Source: Oidiodendron maius Zn (Eukaryota; Ascomycota; Leotiomycetes; Myxotrichaceae). From it: a stretch of DNA of 64,000 nt. The position numbers and the translations under genes are program-made. The DNA lies in the NCBI GenBank assembly GCA_000827325.1, contig KN832891.1:186001-250000 (forward strand). The letters are read 5' to 3'. Shown piece after piece: positions 35,970 through 46,963 of the stretch. The notes under the pieces are model-generated. The model was not told where the DNA came from, did not search any database, and saw nothing but the letters and a program-made list of their open reading frames with translations. Within the stretch, counting starts at the first letter, position 1. The number at the start of each line of letters is the position of its first letter.

Positions 35970-37439
35970 ATGGCTGCAGATCTGAGTACTTATATCCTTA
36001 CAGAAGATGACCTCAGCTACTGGGAGAGTGAGGATCCGCCAGAGATTCGCGCGACCCGGAATCCAGACCCTAGGGTTCTCATCGCTCTTCTCGATAATGC
36101 CCCCGCAACATCAAGACGGACGTATTCTGCAAACGCTTTCATCCCGGGACATATAACACAGCGTATCCAAACACCTTTATTAGCAGCTATCAAAGCGCAG
36201 TTGCCGGATAACGTGCGTACTCTTCTCAGTCGAGGCGCAGATCCCAATGGACTGTCATTAGCTGCCATATCTGCATATGCCGGCGATTTCTTGCGATTTA
36301 GAGACCAGTCTGGTCTGATATCTGCACCAAGGGAAGAAGTACTCAAGCACATATCCACACCACAAGCATGTCCAATTACGGTTTCGGAGATAGAGGCGCG
36401 AAACAACACCATCTGTCATTTCTGGAGTGGCTCAGACTGCGTTCCTTTGGATCACTACAAAGGCGGAGATGGAATAACTGCTCTTGAAGAGGCTTGCAAA
36501 CACCCTTCAACGGAGATATTGGAGATGATTCTATCTTCATTGCCTGACATCTCCTTCTGGACAAGTATGCAGGCGGATATCTCCCACCCAGCTACGCCTT
36601 CGTCGCTATCTGTGTCAAATCCACTGCTTTGCGCCATCAAATATGGCCAGACTCATCATCTACGACGGCTTCTGGATTTAGGATTCAATCCAAACTCAAT
36701 GCCCCTAGCCTGCTGCGAGCAGTGCTATTCCCCTGTCATGGCCACGCTGATGTGTTGCGATCCTCCGAACTGGAATGCATTTTCTCTGCTCCTCGCCCAT
36801 CCTGCCACAGACAGGAACCTCCTGACGCCAGTAACCAAAGTTCACGCCCTCCACATTGCCGTCGCAATACTCTCCTCACCAATCCTCAAGCGCGTGCTCG
36901 ACTCCGGCTTTAGCCTTTCCGCTGTAGCCCCCACTGCCCTGGGCCATACTCTTCTCCACCTTGCCTGCCTCCCGCTCGACATCACCCACGTGAATATTTT
37001 CCAAGAAAGTATCTACAACTCAGCGCATGAGTTCCGACAACTCTCCCCCCTCCGTATGCAAAACTACATCCTCTTCGACGCGGACGAAGCGCGGCCTCAG
37101 CCGACGGATTTCTTTGCCGCGCAGGCCGAGTTGGTTCATTACCTCCTATCGCAAAGCCCCGATCCGGACGCCTTACTCGCCGCCCAGGACTGCCACGGGA
37201 ATACGGCATTTCATTACCTGGCCATGCATCGGACGGTTAATCATGACCTTCTCGAGTCCCTGATAGCTGTCTCGGAGAAGGCGGAAGACGTCTACTACGA
37301 CGCCCAGAATCATTGGGGATGGGTGGCGGAACGGCTGGTGCGCCATGGTGAGGTGGCCGAGGTGGATGTCAGCAAGAAGTTTTGGACCACATCCCACACA
37401 GCCAGAGCGGTGGAGAGTGGAGCGGTTGTGCCATATTGA
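35970..37439 (+). CDS. Ankyrin-repeat protein
   Basis: Single-exon gene of 489 residues starting M-A-A-D-L-S-T. At least four ankyrin-like units are visible: T-P-L-L-A-A-I-K-A with V-R-T-L-L-S-R-G-A-D-P-N; T-A-L-E-E-A-C-K-H-P-S-T-E-I-L; N-P-L-L-C-A-I-K-Y-G-Q with L-R-R-L-L-D-L-G-F-N-P-N; H-A-L-H-I-A-V-A and H-T-L-L-H-L-A-C-L; and near the C terminus G-N-T-A-F-H-Y-L-A-M-H. No enzyme domain or membrane segment is seen. A TTG nine bases upstream is in frame but an ATG is the normal start. Ankyrin genes next to HET genes are common in fungal accessory regions and may act as partners, but that is inference. Confidence 0.85.
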   Translation: MAADLSTYILTEDDLSYWESEDPPEIRATRNPDPRVLIALLDNAPATSRRTYSANAFIPGHITQRIQTPLLAAIKAQLPDNVRTLLSRGADPNGLSLAAISAYAGDFLRFRDQSGLISAPREEVLKHISTPQACPITVSEIEARNNTICHFWSGSDCVPLDHYKGGDGITALEEACKHPSTEILEMILSSLPDISFWTSMQADISHPATPSSLSVSNPLLCAIKYGQTHHLRRLLDLGFNPNSMPLACCEQCYSPVMATLMCCDPPNWNAFSLLLAHPATDRNLLTPVTKVHALHIAVAILSSPILKRVLDSGFSLSAVAPTALGHTLLHLACLPLDITHVNIFQESIYNSAHEFRQLSPLRMQNYILFDADEARPQPTDFFAAQAELVHYLLSQSPDPDALLAAQDCHGNTAFHYLAMHRTVNHDLLESLIAVSEKAEDVYYDAQNHWGWVAERLVRHGEVAEVDVSKKFWTTSHTARAVESGAVVPY

Positions 37440-37593
37440 TGAGGGACTGGGTCAAAGGGGAGAGGGGAAGGGTGAAAGAGGATATCGCAAAGAGAGCGGC
37501 TTTGTATTGATATGGGTGTGACCATTGATTACATCGCTAGAGATACCGAGCAAAACACTATTATGAACCGGAACTGATACCCCTCCCTCTCCG

Positions 37594-38532
37594 TCATATC
37601 CCTACACAGTACCACTCATCTGCCCACAGCGCGGAGCACGTGCTTCCAGCATCAGGATTCCACGTGTAGAATTGGGTCAAGGTGATATCATATTCTGTCG
37701 CGATTCCGGAGCACGAGTCACCACTCATAGCCTCATAGAAAGTCTGGCAGCCCCTTACCATATTCGGCTGGTGCGGCGTCGGAGTGACGATAGCCGTGGA
37801 TGTGGCTGTCGTGGATGTGGTTGTTGTGGTCGTGGTCATGGTCGTGGTTGTAGCACTGCCAGTTGGACCCGCCACGCAGTACCATTCGTTAGCCCAAAGT
37901 GCCGAACACGAGCTCCCCACGTCGGGATTCCACAGGTAGAACTCATCCAGCGTGATGTCGTAGTTTGTAGCCATTCCGCTGCACGAGTCACCGCTGACTG
38001 CCTCATAAAAGGCTGTGCATCCGCTGACCATGTTGGGCTGATGCGGCGTTGGCGTGACGATGGCGGATGACGTGGTGGAAGTTGATGAGGTCGTAGTTGT
38101 TGATGTGACGGAAGAGCTGATGGACAATGTTGCTGGACATGAGGAATTGTACCCATTCACACAGTATCTGTTGTTGTTCGCTGGTCAGAATCTGGGAGAG
38201 CTGGGGGGAGTTCGGGAGGGAACTCACGCATCACCTTGGTCTAAGTTACCGCAGGTGGAATTCAGATTAGGGTTCCACGCCTGCAGTTGGGCAAATGTGA
38301 TGTCGAATTCGATCTCAATCACGGAGCAAGAGTCTCCGGACTGAATCGTGTACCACCCATAGCAGGGTGAAATTGTTCCAGGTGTGGTTGGCGCTGGTGC
38401 TGAGACGGCAGTCAGACTGGCGCAGGCTATGCTTGTGGAGTTCCATTCGAGAGTAGGATATATGCAATAATAGAATCCAGGAGAGAGGTTAGTGCAGTTT
38501 GCATTTATGGATGGATTCATCGCTTCACAGAC
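37594..38532 (-). CDS. LysM-domain protein, 5' end missing or unresolved
   Basis: LysM domains bind chitin or peptidoglycan-like glycans; secreted fungal forms can mask chitin or bind bacteria. Exons 38532 (acceptor)-38228 and 38167-37594 are joined by a 60-nt intron that restores D-Q-G-D-A-Y-C-V-N-G-Y-N. Visible: the second half of a first LysM (V-C-E-A-M-N-P-S-I-N-A-N-C), then three complete LysM units (Y-T-I-Q-S-G-D-S-C; F-Y-E-A-V-S-G-D-S-C-S-G-M-A; F-Y-E-A-M-S-G-D-S-C-S-G-I-A) each followed by a W-N-P motif and separated by Thr-rich linkers. The last two units are recent near-duplicates with the same P-T-P-H-Q-P-N-M-V lead-in. No signal peptide or first half of LysM-1 can be found upstream, where AT-rich DNA and an aminopeptidase fragment appear. 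The ATG at 38520 lies inside the LysM motif, so the gene is probably 5'-truncated. Confidence 0.75.
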
Positions 38533-38689
38533 CTGTTATTACGTCAAACTTCCATCGGCTTAAGTTGATAGTCCCTCTGAGAAACAGGCGACTAGCCAAA
38601 GCTAGCCTAGCTAAACCCTAGCTATTTACTTACACGCAATTGATATTAAGAATTTAGAATAAATTAATCAATGTTGACTGATATCAGGG

Positions 38690-38980
38690 CCACAAGCATA
38701 TGGAAGGCGATACAGCACTGATACACGTACAGAGCTAACGCCTTTGTCTGGAGGCAGGCAAAAGATGCTCTGGATATGATCCGCTCGGTATTTGGAGGAG
38801 GCGCAGAATTGTATAATAGACTCAGAGCATTTATCCTTAATATTATTGCTGACAAGATACACAAAATCAGCTGGGATCGTCAGCCGGGAGCCTCTGACCA
38901 AGATGAGCTGCGAGACGCGCTGCTGGTTGAAATAACAAGTGCAGTCGGCGAGCATAGGAAAGTACCGATAATGACCTATA
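38690..38980 (+). pseudogene. Fragment of an M1-family aminopeptidase (C-terminal helical domain)
   Basis: An open stretch encodes T-N-A-F-V-W-R-Q, I-R-S-V-F-G-G-G, L-R-A-F-I-L-N-I-I, K-I-S-W-D and L-R-D-A-L-L-V-E followed by G-E-H-R-K-V. This order matches the ERAP1-like C-terminal domain of fungal M1 aminopeptidases (Aap1/Ape2 type). No zinc-binding H-E-x-x-H catalytic part is anywhere in the window. It is an isolated piece, apparently placed here by rearrangement. Confidence 0.55.
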
Positions 38981-40028
38981 TATTTATTCTCTCTAATTCT
39001 CCTACAGTGTCATATTAAAAGCTCAGAATCAATTCCAATCGTATTCTGACTCGTCGGATGACCGTATGATTAAGCCCTCCTTGCGTCTGCCCATATATTC
39101 GATAGTTGTCGCAAAGGGAGGCCACCCTGGATACCAAGCCCTCAAGAAAATGTAGGCTTCTTCATCCTCCATCCGCGAGAGGGAAATAATTATCCGGGCG
39201 CTTTGCTGTATCAGGAGTGAAGAGCAACTTCCCGACCTTTTCGAGTTTCTCCTACTGCAGTCCCTGTACAAGACAAACCCATTGCCGCAACCGCGTTTGG
39301 CAACAGCCTTCAAATAAGAAAGGCGTTCTGGAACTTGATCAAATCGAATTTCGAGTAAATTACTTCCGCCATGAAAGGAAATACGACTTTGACTGGGAGG
39401 TTCTTGAAGGGGGCACTAGAAAATTTACGGAAGACGAGATTGTGGACGAGAGGGGTATGTACTTTCGAGGCAAAGGCACAAGAGGCTATGATAGAATTGT
39501 AAGAAACATTCAGGATGTTATATTGGCACGGCCATTGTATAAGGAAAGGGACGTCGAAGATATTAAGGCTGGCTTGCTTCGCCCTCGCGCACAGAATAAT
39601 GACATGGCGAACGTCCTTATTTCCTCCCTTGCTAGCCAGCTTCATGCATACCCTATATCTCTGTGAACGCACTGGATATCTCAGTAACAGATTCTGCTAC
39701 TCGAAGAGAAGCGCTCTGGAATCTATATCGACCTCTTGAGGAAATATAGTATATTATAATCAATAGATAATAGCCCTAGTATCTTTCTTTGGCGCTAGAC
39801 TATCTGTGTAGTCGCTTTTCAGTAGGGCATTGATTGGATTCAAGGGGTTGAGCAAAGCACGGGACAATGTTCACACGAGAAGACTAAATCGGACTGAGAG
39901 TAAGAATTCAGTAATACCCCTATTAGCAGTTCCTGAATACAGTTCATGTTTTACCGCATTCCAAGGGGTCTCAACGGTCTAAGAAGACGACGGAAGCGCC
40001 CCACAAATGAATTCAAATTACCCCAGGC
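38981..40028. other. Intergenic with an unassigned protein-like stretch
   Basis: On the plus strand at 39330-39666 an open stretch with acidic, protein-like composition (Y-D-F-D-W-E-V-L-E, T-E-D-E-I-V-D-E-R, G-Y-D-R-I-V-R-N-I) lacks an ATG start in frame and a recognised family. It could be another gene fragment. The remainder is 3' flank of the MFS gene. Confidence 0.3.
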
Positions 40029-41771
40029 TTAAGCAACTTGACCCTTGGTTTGTTTGATACCAATGACCTTAATGTCTCGCAACATCAAGACAGCCAGAAT
40101 ACCTATAGCCCAAACGGCAGTTCCCGCAATCAACAGGCCTCTCTGCGCATCTCCATACGCATGCTGAATTGCCAGACGCTCAGGCGAGCCGACTGGAAAC
40201 GCCAGCTGCGTCGGGAGGGACTCGTAAATCAGAAGCAGGTTCTCTTGGTCCACCGCAGGAAGGTATTCGGCCAGCTTCTTTGGAAGGATGCCCTGCCAGA
40301 TGGCAGCGGAGATGGTCAGACCAATGGCGGACCCGATGTTCCCAAATAGCCCCAGCACAGCCAGACTGACGGCAAAATACTGCTGCTCGGCAGCGGCTGC
40401 CATGATAGCAATCTCGTCGCAGATGACCAGGACTCCCTCAGCAAACGATAGAAAGATCATACACATGACGATATACCCGATGTTCTGGTCAGGCTGGCGG
40501 AAGTAGATCAGCAGGCCCATGCCCAGGACTGTCAGGGGCACGCCGAAATAGAGCGCAATTGGTTTATAGCGGCCCGTGTAGCTGATAACACTGCCGGTAA
40601 TGAGGGAGAAGATCACGCCGCCAACGGTATACGTCTGCATGACATAGCTGGCATTGGTAATGGTGAGGTTATTAACTACCTGGAGGAAGGAGGTAAAATA
40701 GCTAGCCCAGCAGGCATAGCTGATGAACAGTGTGAAGGAGAGGAGACAGGCGCCGAGGACCGTACGGTCCTTTAGGAGGCGCCAGGGAATAAATGAGACT
40801 CGGGCAAAGAATCTCTCCCATATGGCAAAAGCGATGATTAGGACGATGCCAAAGACCAGGAAGCAGATAATGAGGGAAGAACCCCATCCCTTCGCCTGAA
40901 TAGTGTAGAGGTTGAAAGGGAGGAGGAAGAACGCAACTCCTGCAGATACCAGAATGAGACCAACGGCGTCGAACTCGTGACAGTAGTAAGTGACAGACTG
41001 CCAGGGCGTGTGCCCACCGTTGTCGCGCTTCGGGAGGAGGCCGCGCTTCTTTGCATTGAAGAACTGCAGCAAAAAGAGGCCGAACAGCGGAACAGTTACG
41101 CCCGGGACGAGAATCGAAAACATTCCAAAGGCCCAGCGCCAGCCAGCTCCATTCAGGAAGGCCGTAGAGATTGGTCCAACAAGCCAGCAGGTGATTAAGT
41201 TAGGGGAACTAACAAATGCCTGCATCAGGCCGCGGTGGCGTAGCGACGATGTATCGGCGACGAAGACGCTCAGACTGTATCCGATGCCATTGATTCCAAC
41301 TGTGTAAAAGACCTGAGAGGCGGCATACGCTTCGACATTATTACAGCTTGCCGACATGATGAGGCCCAGAACGCAGAGCACGACGCAGAGAAGGAATCCT
41401 TGGGGCCGACCAAAGATATCCAGGACCTTCGCAATGCTAAGATTTGTGACGCCGCCGATGACCGAGCTCAAGATGCTCGTGGTAGGCGTGAGCGAGTGTA
41501 AAGCGAAGTCGGAGGTGACGAAGGGGAGCAGGGAGCCGCTGACGCCAGAAACCAGGCCCTGGACGAAGTATGTGAGCCAGATCAGGATATAGGCAATGAT
41601 GAGCCATGTCTTCGACCATGTAATGGTTACGGCCTCGATGTCCTGGATACCTGGTTGAACAGTGGTATCTACGTGCTCATCGTCCTCCGAGTTGTCGTGA
41701 ACTGCTTCCTGGGCAGCGTTGATCGCTTTCGTATTCTCCTCTGGTCGAAAGTCTGCCTCCCGAGATGCCAT
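40029..41771 (-). CDS. MFS transporter of the siderophore-iron transporter (SIT) type
   Basis: Single-exon, 580 residues. After a hydrophilic acidic N terminus comes the SIT signature: T-W-S-K-T-W-L-I-I-A-Y-I-L-I-W-L, H-S-L-T-P-T-T-S-I-L-S-S-V-I-G-G, A-K-V-L-D-I-F-G-R-P-Q-G-F, N-N-V-E-A-Y-A-A-S-Q-V-F-Y, A-D-T-S-S-L-R-H-R and G-W-R-W-A-F-G. Hydrophobicity suggests about 14 membrane segments, normal for SIT proteins, which import ferric siderophores by proton symport. Its position next to an isocyanide-type assembly gene suggests it could instead handle a metal-isocyanide complex or export the product; that is inference. An AATGTGCTCA motif lies 339 bases upstream (42110-42119). Same strand as the A-T-transferase gene, 1.2 kb downstream of its stop. 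Confidence 0.92.
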   Translation of the reverse strand: MASREADFRPEENTKAINAAQEAVHDNSEDDEHVDTTVQPGIQDIEAVTITWSKTWLIIAYILIWLTYFVQGLVSGVSGSLLPFVTSDFALHSLTPTTSILSSVIGGVTNLSIAKVLDIFGRPQGFLLCVVLCVLGLIMSASCNNVEAYAASQVFYTVGINGIGYSLSVFVADTSSLRHRGLMQAFVSSPNLITCWLVGPISTAFLNGAGWRWAFGMFSILVPGVTVPLFGLFLLQFFNAKKRGLLPKRDNGGHTPWQSVTYYCHEFDAVGLILVSAGVAFFLLPFNLYTIQAKGWGSSLIICFLVFGIVLIIAFAIWERFFARVSFIPWRLLKDRTVLGACLLSFTLFISYACWASYFTSFLQVVNNLTITNASYVMQTYTVGGVIFSLITGSVISYTGRYKPIALYFGVPLTVLGMGLLIYFRQPDQNIGYIVMCMIFLSFAEGVLVICDEIAIMAAAAEQQYFAVSLAVLGLFGNIGSAIGLTISAAIWQGILPKKLAEYLPAVDQENLLLIYESLPTQLAFPVGSPERLAIQHAYGDAQRGLLIAGTAVWAIGILAVLMLRDIKVIGIKQTKGQVA

Positions 41772-42989
41772 GTTGGCAAGTGATCGTCAGCGTCTCTAGT
41801 TGAATATGCCGGAAGAGAAGCTCATGAAGTGATTTCGACGGAGCGAAGATGGCAAAACAACTATGCCCATAACCAAAGATCACGCTGGCGGTTGGAAAGG
41901 AGTTTGGAGAAGAGGTGAAATGGACTCCGGCAAGGCAAACCAACAGCCCAGGCGGGTATCCAACTCAAACCGCGTCCGAGGCATCATGGCCAGGGCCATG
42001 TTTACCACTGCACTAGGCGTGCGGTGCGACATCGTAGTACGTGGTAAGAGCAGAACCTTCGCATGGGAGTGACGGGGGGTTGCCATGCTAGTGAAATGAT
42101 ACTTGCGCTAATGTGCTCAACTGCGACAGAGTAAATGACCCTTTTCCGGCCGCGCCTTTGCTTTGCACGTGCGGCACTAACAACGAACCTAAATAATTTT
42201 AAGGTAAGATTGCCGTATTACATACAGTACCACTACCTCCCATGGGGTTCTGGTGGCAGGTACGCGGTCCCATACGAGCCCCTCAGCCGCCAAGAGAATA
42301 GATATCGACGGACGGGATGGTGCAGTAGTTAGGCCTGTCACGGAACCGCTAGTGTAGGATGGTGCAGAAGAACCTCCTCAAACCTGCTCACGCCTCGATG
42401 TCTAGCAATCGGGCTCGTCCTGTCCTGCCTAGACCTTGCGGGAAGGTAGGCCTAGGCAGTTTAGGCCACTCTAAGCCTCCACTCTTCTTCTCGCGCTTCA
42501 CACGGTTTCTACATAGGTACTGGCTTCTACAAGCCCTTTCGGGCGGCTAAGGGGAATGCCTGCTAAGCAGAATACTGGCATGAGATGCTGTAAAATGGGA
42601 AAATAAGGTCAAGGATCTGCACTTTACTTAGAAGAGTAAGATCTCTCCATAGCAGACTGGCTGCTCCATCGAGGACCCGCACTTGTCGTAGATATACAAG
42701 CAAAGCGAAGAAACCCTCACAGATCCCCTAGGAGTTAACTGAGGAGGGTATTGGTAATGTACCACATGGTAATCTCGTCATCCCATGTTGCTTTTATCGC
42801 CATCCTAGCCGCTGTCCTGGCCATCAGAGAGTCAAAGGGTGAAGGCACCGGCACCTCCACCTTGCTATGCACTCGTGGATATTACCCCTTGTGATAATTC
42901 GCGTAAGAGTCTCCTTCATCATCCGATAAGCAGATGGGAAATGGCTGCTGTACATCAATCCCTCTACTCTACCCCAATCTAGTCTACGT
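41772..42989. other. MFS promoter and 3' flank of the A-T-transferase gene
   Basis: 1.2 kb without a supported gene. It contains the AATGTGCTCA motif (42110-42119). Short open stretches at 42135-42550 show no family. Confidence 0.5.
42110..42119 (+). promoter_or_regulatory. Candidate copper-response motif upstream of the MFS gene
   Basis: AATGTGCTCA contains TGTGCTCA, the octamer described for Mac1-type copper-starvation activators in Aspergillus. The same 10-mer occurs in the A-T-transferase/ICS promoter (47640-47649). One further TGTGCTCA-type octamer, as TGAGCACA, lies inside the HET coding region. About two octamers are expected by chance in 64 kb on both strands, so the placement, not the count, is the argument. 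Confidence 0.45.
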
Positions 42990-45900
42990 TTACACATTAG
43001 GTTCCTGACAATCCACAAGCTTCGCATACTTGGTGAACTCCTCGTCGGCGTTGAATACCTCCATCTCCTCAGGCAATGTTCCGATCATCAGTTCCACGCC
43101 GCCATCGCTTCGCATTGGAGAGATGACTAGAAATCGAAACCTTCGGGAACCCCGTTCGATCTGTGGCCGCATGGCTTCGGGCGAACCTTTGCTGCCAAAG
43201 AATGCGTCGCCAAATGATATATCGCTCGGTTGGAACAACATGAGATTGGAAATCATGGCATTCATATGGTCAAGACCCATATTGGCGGTGGCAGGCTTGC
43301 TATAGTCAGTCATGGATTTCAGAAGCGTAAAGGCGTCGTGGACCAGCGAGGGAGTGACCCTGGCGGTTGCCTCTCGGAGGAGATAGGCAATGCGTCCAAC
43401 ACTAGTGGTGGGGGAGCACAACGTCTCGATGGGCATAGTGGCTCGGTTCATAATAAGCATGCTGCCCATATACGACGATGGCAACGAAGACGAGAAGTAA
43501 GGCCGGCCGTCAATGGGCAGCTCCAAAATGGAGATTTCGTCAGTTCCAAATGATCTCCCATGGATCTCTTTGGCTACTTGATAGCGGGCCCTAATAGCAG
43601 AGCGCCAGAAGAAAGCCTGCACGATATCACTGACGGATGTGATGATCCCCTTAGCAGCTGGGTCAGCGAGCACCTCTTGCTTCAGCTTCTGTACGTTCTC
43701 TGGTGGAATTAAGAATAGAGTTGTATTTAGAGATCGCTCGGCGGGAGCAGCCGGCCAAACGGGTTGACGAGGGTAAACAGGCGCTGGAGGGAGAGCTTTC
43801 CTTTTGGGGGTAGGAGACTCGTCCAAAGTGCCTTGTACCGGGGTTCCAAGGTCGGCGAGATCCGACTTCACTCCTGAATTGCCGCTCTTTGCATGGCCGG
43901 CGTGGACGGCGTGGTCTGGAGGGAAGAACGGTAGAAATCCCCAGACACCTGGATCTACCTCATGGGCTGGCTTGGCGTACCCTTCCTGCTCATAGATGAT
44001 TTCCGGCAGGCTGTGGTTAAAACTCTCAGGGCTAAACCACTGATACGTCGCTGATTGATCTCCTTGCAGGTATCTGCAGCTTTCCGCCCAGAGCCTCAGG
44101 GCCACCATGACTCCTATGCCATCAAGGCATGTATGGATGAAGTTGGTGGCCAGGATGCACCCGCCCTCGACGAAGTTGGCTTGCGCAACCAGGACATCGG
44201 CGGGCATCGTAGGGAATGGGTTACAATCGAGGACAGTTTCATCCCTAAACAGGGAGGGGACGAATTTGGACTCTCGCATCTTCTCGAATGAAGGAAGTAC
44301 GTGAGATAGGTCTTTGTAAACAAGTTGCCTCGGATTCGAATGGGCGGGCAGTGAGGGAGGGGGGATCGTGATGCGATATTCCCCTTTTTTATAGCCGAAT
44401 TCCTGTTCCGAGGCAAGCATCATCTTGCCATCGAGAGCTGGGACAAGTTGCAGGGTGCGACGGAGACCCTCTTGCAGTCTCGCAAAAGCTTCTTGGAAAC
44501 TTATTCCCGGACGTAGAGCAAAGAAGAAATTTAGGCCCATGTAGTGATTAGGGTTCACCGCATCGAATGGGTTCATCTTGAATCCAAGTCGCCGCTTATG
44601 CTCGACTATCATTCTTTCCATATTGGCCGATTCATCGTTGACAGGGTTATCTCCGTAGATAGATCCAGGGGTAGATCCGCCGGCTATTTCATTGGTTACT
44701 CCATTGCTTCCATTAGCTGCCGTATTGTCCGCCCTCCTGGCATCCGCCACTATTTTTGCAACGGCGGCCGAGAACTTGGTGAGGGTGGGGTTCGCATAGA
44801 GATATCGAGGAGCCAGCTGCTCCTGTAAACCCGTGGCCGCTCGAATGATCTTGACTGCCCGAAGCACGAGAAGCGAGTCCAGGCCCAGGCTGAACACATC
44901 GGCATCGGGCGAAGCCTTCTCTATCTCGGGCAATACGGAGCCAAGGATGCGGCGAAGTGACTCGGTAATCGTCTCGATCGAGCTGGTGTCGACCGTAAAT
45001 GTACCCCGCGCCTCTTGACTTGTCTCGTCGTCTCGTGTGCCATAGAAACGGTCAATGTAGTCGGTATAAAGCTGCAGCGTCGCATTTCGCTTGATGGTTC
45101 GCTTGTCCGTCCGGATAAATGGCTTGTCTGGCTCTGCAAAAGTGATATAGTCCCTCTGCAGGCGGCTCTTCTGGAGAGACAGCTCATTGGCTCGCCCGAC
45201 CGTTGACCATATGCTATCAAAGAGCTCATTACTTCTTGCGGTCGCATCCTTTAGCTCAATAAGCAAGCCCGCTTGAGGTTTCCCAGTTCCGATCATGAGG
45301 CATCCTTCAACTGCAGGGTGCGTCGTGATCAGTGCCTCTACGTCCAAAGGCGATATTTTGTACCCATTGGAAAGGACAATCACATCGTCACTTCTTCCCT
45401 TGAAAGCCCAAAGATTTGGTTTCGTGGGATGCCTGATGTACAAGTCTTTGAGGTTGACGGATTCCTTGTCCGGAAAAGTGTAGAATAGGCCCTGAAACAA
45501 GGCCCAGTTCTCGTTGCGGTGCACCCAGTGTTCATACACACCAGGTTCCACCTCTTTAAACTCGAAGCCCGAGAAAGGATGAAATGCGAACCAGTGCCAG
45601 TCTTGTCTTTCAACCCAGAGATTACCAATAAACAGACCCTCCGTTGTGCCTGTTAAGTTTAAGACCCTGACAACATCATTAACCTTCGAAGCAATAATTG
45701 GACTAACCGGTCCTAGGAGCAAATTGTTGGTCAATCCCGACAAGTTTTCTAACGGAGACATGACACTTACCGCCAGAGGCACAAATGAATTTTGACGATT
45801 TGAACTTTGCAAGGACATCGGGCGTCTCTCCGAGCTCATCAACAAGTGACGGAACCATACTCCAGATGTCAATTTTCCCGTGGTCAGCAAGAGACTCCAC

Positions 45901-46963
45901 GAGGCCCATGTTCGGTAGGACATCCGGGGGTCCCAGGATGCAGTGTAGGTTGTACAAAGCAGGCATGAGGATGTTCATTATTATACCCGCACCCTGTAAG
46001 TTCCGACGTCAGTAGATCGGCTCCACAATGATTCTAATGCATTTAGACAAAATACGCACGTGGCTCATAGGGAATGACGAGTAGATTCTATCGCCTTCGT
46101 TCCAATCCTTTGACCATGGGGCCAACCCACCGTCACCTTCAGTAGGTGGAAGTAACCGTATAGCATCCATTGTGCCGATCAGGCCGTGAGTCCATGAAAT
46201 GGGTTTCGGTACCCCCGTGGTACCCGAGGTATGTAGAACGCAGAACGGCTCGTTGATAGCTTGGTCAAACGTTTTGTTATATGGAAACGGCTCTGTACCA
46301 TCACAATCTAGAAGCTCATCTACCCCTGGAAGTTCCAGCACTTTCATCTCTCTTTGCTGGAGGAAGCCTTTAGCCAGCGGAATCATCGGCAGCTCATTAG
46401 GCTTCACCCATATACTGCAGTTTGCTGCATTGAGGACTGCTAATGCTCCCTCGACGTTATTTTTAGGAGAAAGAAACAAGGCCTATGGGGAAGAAATCAG
46501 TACCCGTTATGCACTGTGACAATGAACTTAGACTTACAGCGCAATCAGCTTTCGCTGCAGCATATGTCAATAGGATGTGTCGAATATCATCTTTGTATAG
46601 TCAGCAGGCAGTCTAGAGCACACGCCTAGAGCTTTTCCCATTTAACTTACGAGGTCCGATATAGCCTATCATTTGCATGGGCGGTGATCTCTCATTCTGG
46701 GAGCCTCCATAGTCTCCATTCTGGACTTCATTATGATTGCTCTTATTGATTCGATGTGTATTTCGGGCCTTGTCGCGGAGCCACCACGCGGTTTTGTCTA
46801 CGGCCTTGGCAAATGTGCCAGCTGAAATGTGTCGAAATTCATACGAGGTGTCAGAAAATTGCACAATTGAAAATATAATACGATTCGGTTCGCTAGCAGC
46901 TAGATCATCCAGAATCTGGGGGATAAGTCTCCTCCCATATTCGGGCGGTGTTTTAGACAACAT
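42990..46963 (-). CDS. NRPS-like enzyme: adenylation - thiolation - acyltransferase
   Basis: Activates a carboxylic acid as adenylate, loads it on a carrier and passes it to an acceptor through a BAHD/trichothecene-acetyltransferase-like domain. Exons 46963-46651, 46590-46538, 46482-46060, 45993-45771 and 45712-42990 give 1,244 residues. A domain: H-T-S-G-T-T-G-V-P-K (about 207), N-L-T-G-T-T-E-G, G-R-S-D-D-V-I-V-L-S-N-G-Y-K, K-R-T-I-K-R-N-A. Carrier: F-S-L-G-L-D-S-L-L, phosphopantetheine Ser at about 615. Transferase: H-T-C-L-D-G (about 865), with F-G-D-A-F-F-G at the usual D-F-G-W-G site. There is no condensation or reductase domain. Divergent from the isocyanide synthase gene across a 1.6-kb shared promoter. 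In A. fumigatus, as I recall, an ICS domain is fused in front of exactly this A-T-transferase order in CrmA. An amino-acid-derived isocyanide acid is the inferred substrate. Confidence 0.88.

Noticed and set aside
39217-39666. A 149-codon plus-strand stretch with protein-like acidic composition
   Set aside because: It opens at GTG without an ATG and I recognise no family; kept only as a note in the spacer entry.
41772-42989. Possible small gene between the MFS and A-T-transferase genes
   Set aside because: Short open stretches only, none with a start, splice pattern or motif that could be defended.
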